From: DATJUF01 sp035524095
GTDB taxonomy: Bacteria; Desulfobacterota; Binatia; Binatales; Binataceae
DNA: 25,749 nt
Reading direction: 5' to 3'
NCBI GenBank assembly: GCA_035524095.1
Contig: DATKPK010000274.1
Coordinates: forward strand, 1-25,749
Under the pieces are notes generated by a model that saw only the letters and a program-made list of their open reading frames with translations, did not search any database and had not been told where the DNA came from. The translations under genes and the position numbers were made by a program. This document shows positions 23,099-25,749 of the stretch, one piece after another. Within the stretch, counting starts at the first letter, position 1; every line of letters starts with the position of its first letter.

Positions 23099-23449
23099 TT
23101 AATCTTTCAACGGGACGATCATCATCACGCGCGGTTGGTCACCGACGGCCCGCGTCGTATGACCCTTGCCAGTCAGATCTTCAGCGAGAATTCCTTCACC
23201 CGGGCCGAAACGATGAATCGAGCCATCACCGAGTCCGATCTCGACTGCGCCAGCTAACGTGATCACATACTGGCGGCGCGGCGCGTTGTGCCAATCGACG
23301 AACGCTCCGGGCGCCATACGTGTGAAAACCACCCCAGTTGCCGGCTGCAATGACGTTTGAGCGGCAAATTGTCCCTGTTGAAATTGCATCTTGAGTTCTT
23401 CGAGATGGGATTGCTGATCGTCACCAGTATAAAGACGAAAGAGTCGCAT
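23099..23449 (-). CDS. Small cupin domain protein
   Basis: 116 aa, one cupin barrel. Motif 1 reads P-G-A-F-V-D-W-H54-N-A-P-R-R-Q-Y-V-I-T-L-A-G and motif 2 reads G-P-G-E-G-I-L-A-E-D-L-T-G-K-G-H97-T. Only two of the usual metal histidines are evident, and the usual Glu of motif 1 is replaced by Gln60. It may be a non-metal or weakly metal-binding cupin. GGAGG lies 8 nt before the ATG. It lies between the GST and LigB genes on the same strand, 119 bp after LigB, and could share their transcript. Confidence 0.85.
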   Translation of the reverse strand: MRLFRLYTGDDQQSHLEELKMQFQQGQFAAQTSLQPATGVVFTRMAPGAFVDWHNAPRRQYVITLAGAVEIGLGDGSIHRFGPGEGILAEDLTGKGHTTRAVGDQPRVMMIVPLKD

Positions 23450-23568
23450 CGATGAAACCTCCGGAGTAAACCTGCTAGAGCCTTATCGGGCGTCACGAGC
23501 CAGGAACAGGGTTGAAGCCTGTCATCGCTTTGCATACTTGGTTAGCAGAGTGCCGCCATCGGCGATTG

Positions 23569-24408
23569 TCAGGCCGACCATGCCATGATTCCGGTGCCCG
23601 TCGACCATCGCTTGACCGGCTTATACGCAAGAACCTCAGGCCGCAGCTCCGGCGGCATCGCGCCCGCCGCCGCCAGCCAGTCGCGTATTTCATGACCGCC
23701 GTTACCTGCGACCGCCTCGAGTTCTTCGTATCTCGCGTAACGGCCGGTTGCTTCGCTAATTGCTCGATTAGTCAGACAATCCAGGAACCAGTGATCGAAT
23801 TCCTCGTTAATTTTTCCGGTTTGCGGAGGGCCGACCCAATGCGATAAGCCGCCAGTTCCAAGTACGGCTACGCGGGTCGTTGCGGGCCAGCGTTCAACGC
23901 ATCTACGGACAAAGGCACCGACATCAAAGCATCGTTTCGGCGAAGGCATTGGAGGTGCGAACGCATTTACCACAATGGGAATAATAGGAATATCCCAACG
24001 TGGAGTCAGATGCATCATCGGGGCGATCTCCGCGTGATCGAGCGCTAGCTCTTCAGAGAACGCGAAGTCCACACCGCCTTCCAGTCCCTCGCGCACGATG
24101 TATCGCGCCAAATCACTTGCGATCGGCAGCCGAACCTTGGGTATGTCAAAGCCAGCGATCGCCGGTCCGGCCGCCTCCTCGCCGACTCCCACCAGGAATG
24201 CTGGCAGATTGTCATAAAAACAGCGGTCGAAATGATCGTCAGCGAAGGTTATGAGCACGTCAGGATGGGCTTTTTCGATTATCGCGCGCGCCCGTTCAAA
24301 ACCTGTCCGCAGATCGTTCCGCTCATCCTCGGGCAGCCGCTCCCACTGCTTTGCTGAAGCCATTAACGGAACATGCGAGCACGCCACCCCGGCTACTATC
24401 TGTCCCAT
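23569..24408 (-). CDS. Class III extradiol ring-cleavage dioxygenase, catalytic (LigB-like) subunit
   Basis: 279 aa from ATG 24408 (GGGAG 8 nt upstream; an in-frame start at 24444 is less well placed). The iron and catalytic residues of LigB map well: His12 in C-S-H-V-P, His59 in A-D-D-H-F-D, His190 in G-G-L-S-H-W (catalytic base) and Glu240 in G-G-H-E. The enzyme opens catechol-type rings with O2 and Fe2+ at a meta position. The substrate (protocatechuate, gallate or other) cannot be decided here. The gene follows the small LigA-like gene by 113 bp. Confidence 0.94.
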   Translation of the reverse strand: MGQIVAGVACSHVPLMASAKQWERLPEDERNDLRTGFERARAIIEKAHPDVLITFADDHFDRCFYDNLPAFLVGVGEEAAGPAIAGFDIPKVRLPIASDLARYIVREGLEGGVDFAFSEELALDHAEIAPMMHLTPRWDIPIIPIVVNAFAPPMPSPKRCFDVGAFVRRCVERWPATTRVAVLGTGGLSHWVGPPQTGKINEEFDHWFLDCLTNRAISEATGRYARYEELEAVAGNGGHEIRDWLAAAGAMPPELRPEVLAYKPVKRWSTGTGIMAWSA

Positions 24409-24416
24409 GTTCACAA

Positions 24417-24421
24417 CTCCC
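24417..24421 (-). promoter_or_regulatory. Ribosome binding site deciding the LigB start
   Basis: GGGAG lies 8 nt before the ATG at 24408, giving a protein that begins like LigB with the first iron histidine at residue 12. Confidence 0.55.
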
Positions 24422-24521
24422 TGCCACTGGTCATCCACTGACAATTCGATCAGGTTTCCGTTGATTGAGTCATTTGTTTAGTCGTCGATTAACTGCGGAA
24501 TGACGAAAGGGAGCCGGTGTA

Positions 24522-24785
24522 TCAGCTTTCCCGGTCTGGGTTCATCGCCGCGATATAATCCTGCATGCTCTTGCCGGCGGCTGGACCATGCGCTAGCAGC
24601 AACAGCAAGGGATTCGCGCCATGATCGTACAATTTGCGAATTTCCCAATGCTGCAGCAGGTTGCGCTCCTGGGCTTCGAGCTTGTAACCATCCATCACGG
24701 TCTCGGGGTTAGTGCGAAAGCGTGCAGCCAACCCATCGTCACGGCGCAAATCGCGGAGCAACTTGTCGATTTGATAGCGGCTCAT
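24522..24785 (-). CDS. LigA-like small subunit of an extradiol dioxygenase
   Basis: 87 aa from ATG 24785 (AAAAGGAT ends 6 nt upstream; a GTG at 24812 is in frame). The helical pattern Y-Q-I-D-K-L-L-R-D-L-R, then F-R-T-N-P-E-T-V-M-D-G-Y-K-L-E-A-Q-E-R and G-A-N-P-L-L-L-L matches the LigA domain, the cap subunit over the LigB active site in protocatechuate 4,5-dioxygenase. It is shorter than Sphingobium LigA, as is usual for the stand-alone domain. Position directly upstream of LigB supports an alpha/beta enzyme. Confidence 0.86.
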   Translation of the reverse strand: MSRYQIDKLLRDLRRDDGLAARFRTNPETVMDGYKLEAQERNLLQHWEIRKLYDHGANPLLLLLAHGPAAGKSMQDYIAAMNPDRES

Positions 24786-24957
24786 CGTGTCATCCTTTTC
24801 ACGCAAGGTCACTAATAGCTCGAATCACCTGAACTTTGCCAACCGTGCGTTCGAAGGCTGCGCCGTCCCGGAATTGTCGCGACGCTCGCTTGCTTCCTGC
24901 GTTTCGGCTTGCCGGCGCCAGGTTGGGATGAACCGGCTTGCGCTAACCTATACTCCG

Positions 24958-24979
24958 GGCCGCGTAGCTTTGGGCGGCC
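24958..24979. other. GC-rich hairpin downstream of the lipoprotein gene
   Basis: GGCCGC and GCGGCC form a 6-bp inverted repeat with a 10-nt loop, 40 bp past the lipoprotein stop. T-rich sequence lies on the plus-strand side only, so it is not a convincing terminator for the minus-strand gene. The rest of the 233-bp gap 24786-25018 shows nothing I can call. Confidence 0.3.
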
Positions 24980-25018
24980 TTTATCTAAAATTTGTCCGCA
25001 CGCTGCCGATACTCCGAT

Positions 25019-25417
25019 TCAGTATCCATTCCCAATCTCATCGTCCAGCGGTACCGGAGGCCGTTGGTCATACTTGTCCGCGTCACTGTTGTTCAATACT
25101 TGATCGATCTCCAGAGGACTCACCTCATGACCCTCTTCCAACTCGTCGATAAGCTTATGGGCCTTTGCACCCTTGTCGGCGTAGTAATTGCCCAGTGTTT
25201 GATTGTTGTCCTCGAAGGTCATCGCATTCATGTCATCCCGGTATTCCGCAGACTGAAGCTTCTGGATTTGCTGGGTTTGTGTCGCGAGCTTGGACTGCTC
25301 CGACGGACTCGTTGCATACGAAATTGACGAGCACGCATTCAGGGATGTGGCCGCCGCCAAAAGAATTATAGCGCCGCCGATTCTACTCGGCCAAAATGAA
25401 TTCGTAAGCATCTTCAT
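25019..25417 (-). CDS. Small outer-membrane-type lipoprotein
   Basis: 132 aa. A signal peptide with K2/R12, a hydrophobic core (about 13-24) and the lipobox L26-N-A-C29 is clear; Ser30 at +2 favours outer-membrane sorting. The mature part is hydrophilic, with Q-rich helical stretches (T-Q-T-Q-Q-I-Q-K-L-Q, about 47-56), a D/E-rich section and a Pro-rich end. I do not recognise the family. GAGG lies 9 nt before the ATG. It follows 35 bp after the open frame extending past the porin end, and probably shares that transcript. Confidence 0.85.
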   Translation of the reverse strand: MKMLTNSFWPSRIGGAIILLAAATSLNACSSISYATSPSEQSKLATQTQQIQKLQSAEYRDDMNAMTFEDNNQTLGNYYADKGAKAHKLIDELEEGHEVSPLEIDQVLNNSDADKYDQRPPVPLDDEIGNGY

Positions 25418-25452
25418 TGAAACTGCCTCAATCGATGATGGTCCTAATGTTA

Positions 25453-25626
25453 TTACAGCGCCGAGACTATTTTAACCTTGACCATGAAATCCCCACTGCG
25501 GCTACTCAAACGCTCAATCACGCTCAAACTGACTTCTTGATCATCATTTAGATTCAAGTTGATTCGCGCCAACACACCTGTTGTGAGTTCGCTGGTGGCA
25601 TTCCATAACCGTTGCGGTCCGCCGGC
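25453..25626 (-). other. Open frame continuing past the porin TGA (readthrough or remnant)
   Basis: Directly after the TGA at 25627-25629, the same frame runs 57 codons to TAA at 25453-25455. The translation alternates polar and hydrophobic residues (V-L-A-R-I-N-L-N-L, E-V-S-L-S-V-I-E-R, D-F-M-V-K-V-K-I-V-S-A-L), like beta-strands. It has no good start of its own (GTG with a poorly spaced AGG). It may be a decayed end of a longer barrel, a translated extension, or chance. Confidence 0.35.
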
Positions 25627-25749
25627 TCAGAACGCCAGCTGAAACTGTGATTCAAAAACGCTTTCAGCAGGCCGGTTTTCGGGATTATCAATGGTCCCGG
25701 CCCCTTCATAGAACTGACTATTGGCATAATCAAACCAATACTTGACGTT
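25627..25749 (-). CDS. C-terminus of an outer-membrane beta-barrel porin (5' partial)
   Basis: The minus-strand frame is open from the window edge to TGA at 25627-25629: 40 residues, starting N-V-K-Y-W-F-D-Y-A-N-S-Q-F and ending F-E-S-Q-F-Q-L-A-F. The final amphipathic strand with aromatic residues at positions -1 and -5 and a terminal Phe is the Bam-recognised signature of outer-membrane proteins. The ending also resembles phosphate-selective porin (OprO/OprP-like) ends such as Q-L-Q-L-A-F. The family assignment is tentative. The same frame stays open for 57 codons beyond the TGA. Confidence 0.65.
   Translation of the reverse strand, partial: NVKYWFDYANSQFYEGAGTIDNPENRPAESVFESQFQLAF

Noticed and set aside
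25590..25629. Selenocysteine readthrough at the porin TGA.
   Set aside because: No stable hairpin with a suitable apical loop directly downstream, and outer-membrane porins are not known selenoproteins. Kept only as a low-weight possibility in the findings.
1..25749. Search by eye for tRNA, rRNA, CRISPR arrays, insertion sequences, integrases, toxin-antitoxin or defence genes.
   Set aside because: None was recognised: no regular repeats, transposase motifs or terminal inverted repeats, and all long frames have metabolic or envelope assignments.

Overview
The window looks like a chromosomal segment of a moderately GC-rich, Gram-negative-type bacterium. Envelope evidence is an outer-membrane porin end, a lipobox lipoprotein and a PsiE-like membrane protein. 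Its biochemistry is rich in F420/FMN-type flavoenzymes (two luciferase-like monooxygenases, a DDN-type deazaflavin reductase, a PPOX flavoprotein), CaiB/BaiF CoA-transferases, a P450 and a LigAB-type dioxygenase. This mix recalls catabolically versatile uncultured soil lineages such as Binatota; that placement is inference, since no rRNA or marker gene lies in the window.

Layout. 1-104: C-terminus of a probable SelD/AIR-synthase-type protein. 179-198: a perfect 20-bp palindrome containing a canonical parS site. 215-1117 (-): the NHEJ protein Ku. 1414-1971 (+): a CMD/AhpD-like protein. 2108-5660 (-): a compact five-gene run read as DDN-type reductase, methyltransferase, NIPSNAP, SDR, LLM oxidoreductase. 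5878-8178 (-): a lone molybdopterin subunit of the xanthine dehydrogenase family, followed by a good intrinsic terminator. 8407-9456 (+): a GT4 glycosyltransferase.

9581-14544 (+): two CaiB/BaiF CoA-transferases, a cupin and a CocE/NonD hydrolase, ending at a 12-bp hairpin shared with the converging zinc alcohol dehydrogenase (14614-15744, -). 15931-16434 (-): PsiE-like protein. 16647-21303 (+): M81/MlrC metallopeptidase, LLM oxidoreductase, PPOX flavoprotein, then a CYP125/124-like P450. 21352-25749 (-): VIT-family transporter, nu-class GST, cupin, LigB, LigA, a lipoprotein and the end of an outer-membrane barrel.

Functionally this is mainly accessory catabolism: CoA activation, hydrolysis, alcohol oxidation, flavin/F420 redox, P450 hydroxylation and extradiol ring cleavage, with no visible regulator or dedicated transporter. 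No tRNA, rRNA, CRISPR array, IS element or integrase was seen. The most notable observations are the perfect parS, an open frame that continues past the porin's TGA stop, an MlrC homologue whose conserved N-terminal Glu is Ala, and the orphan molybdenum subunit.
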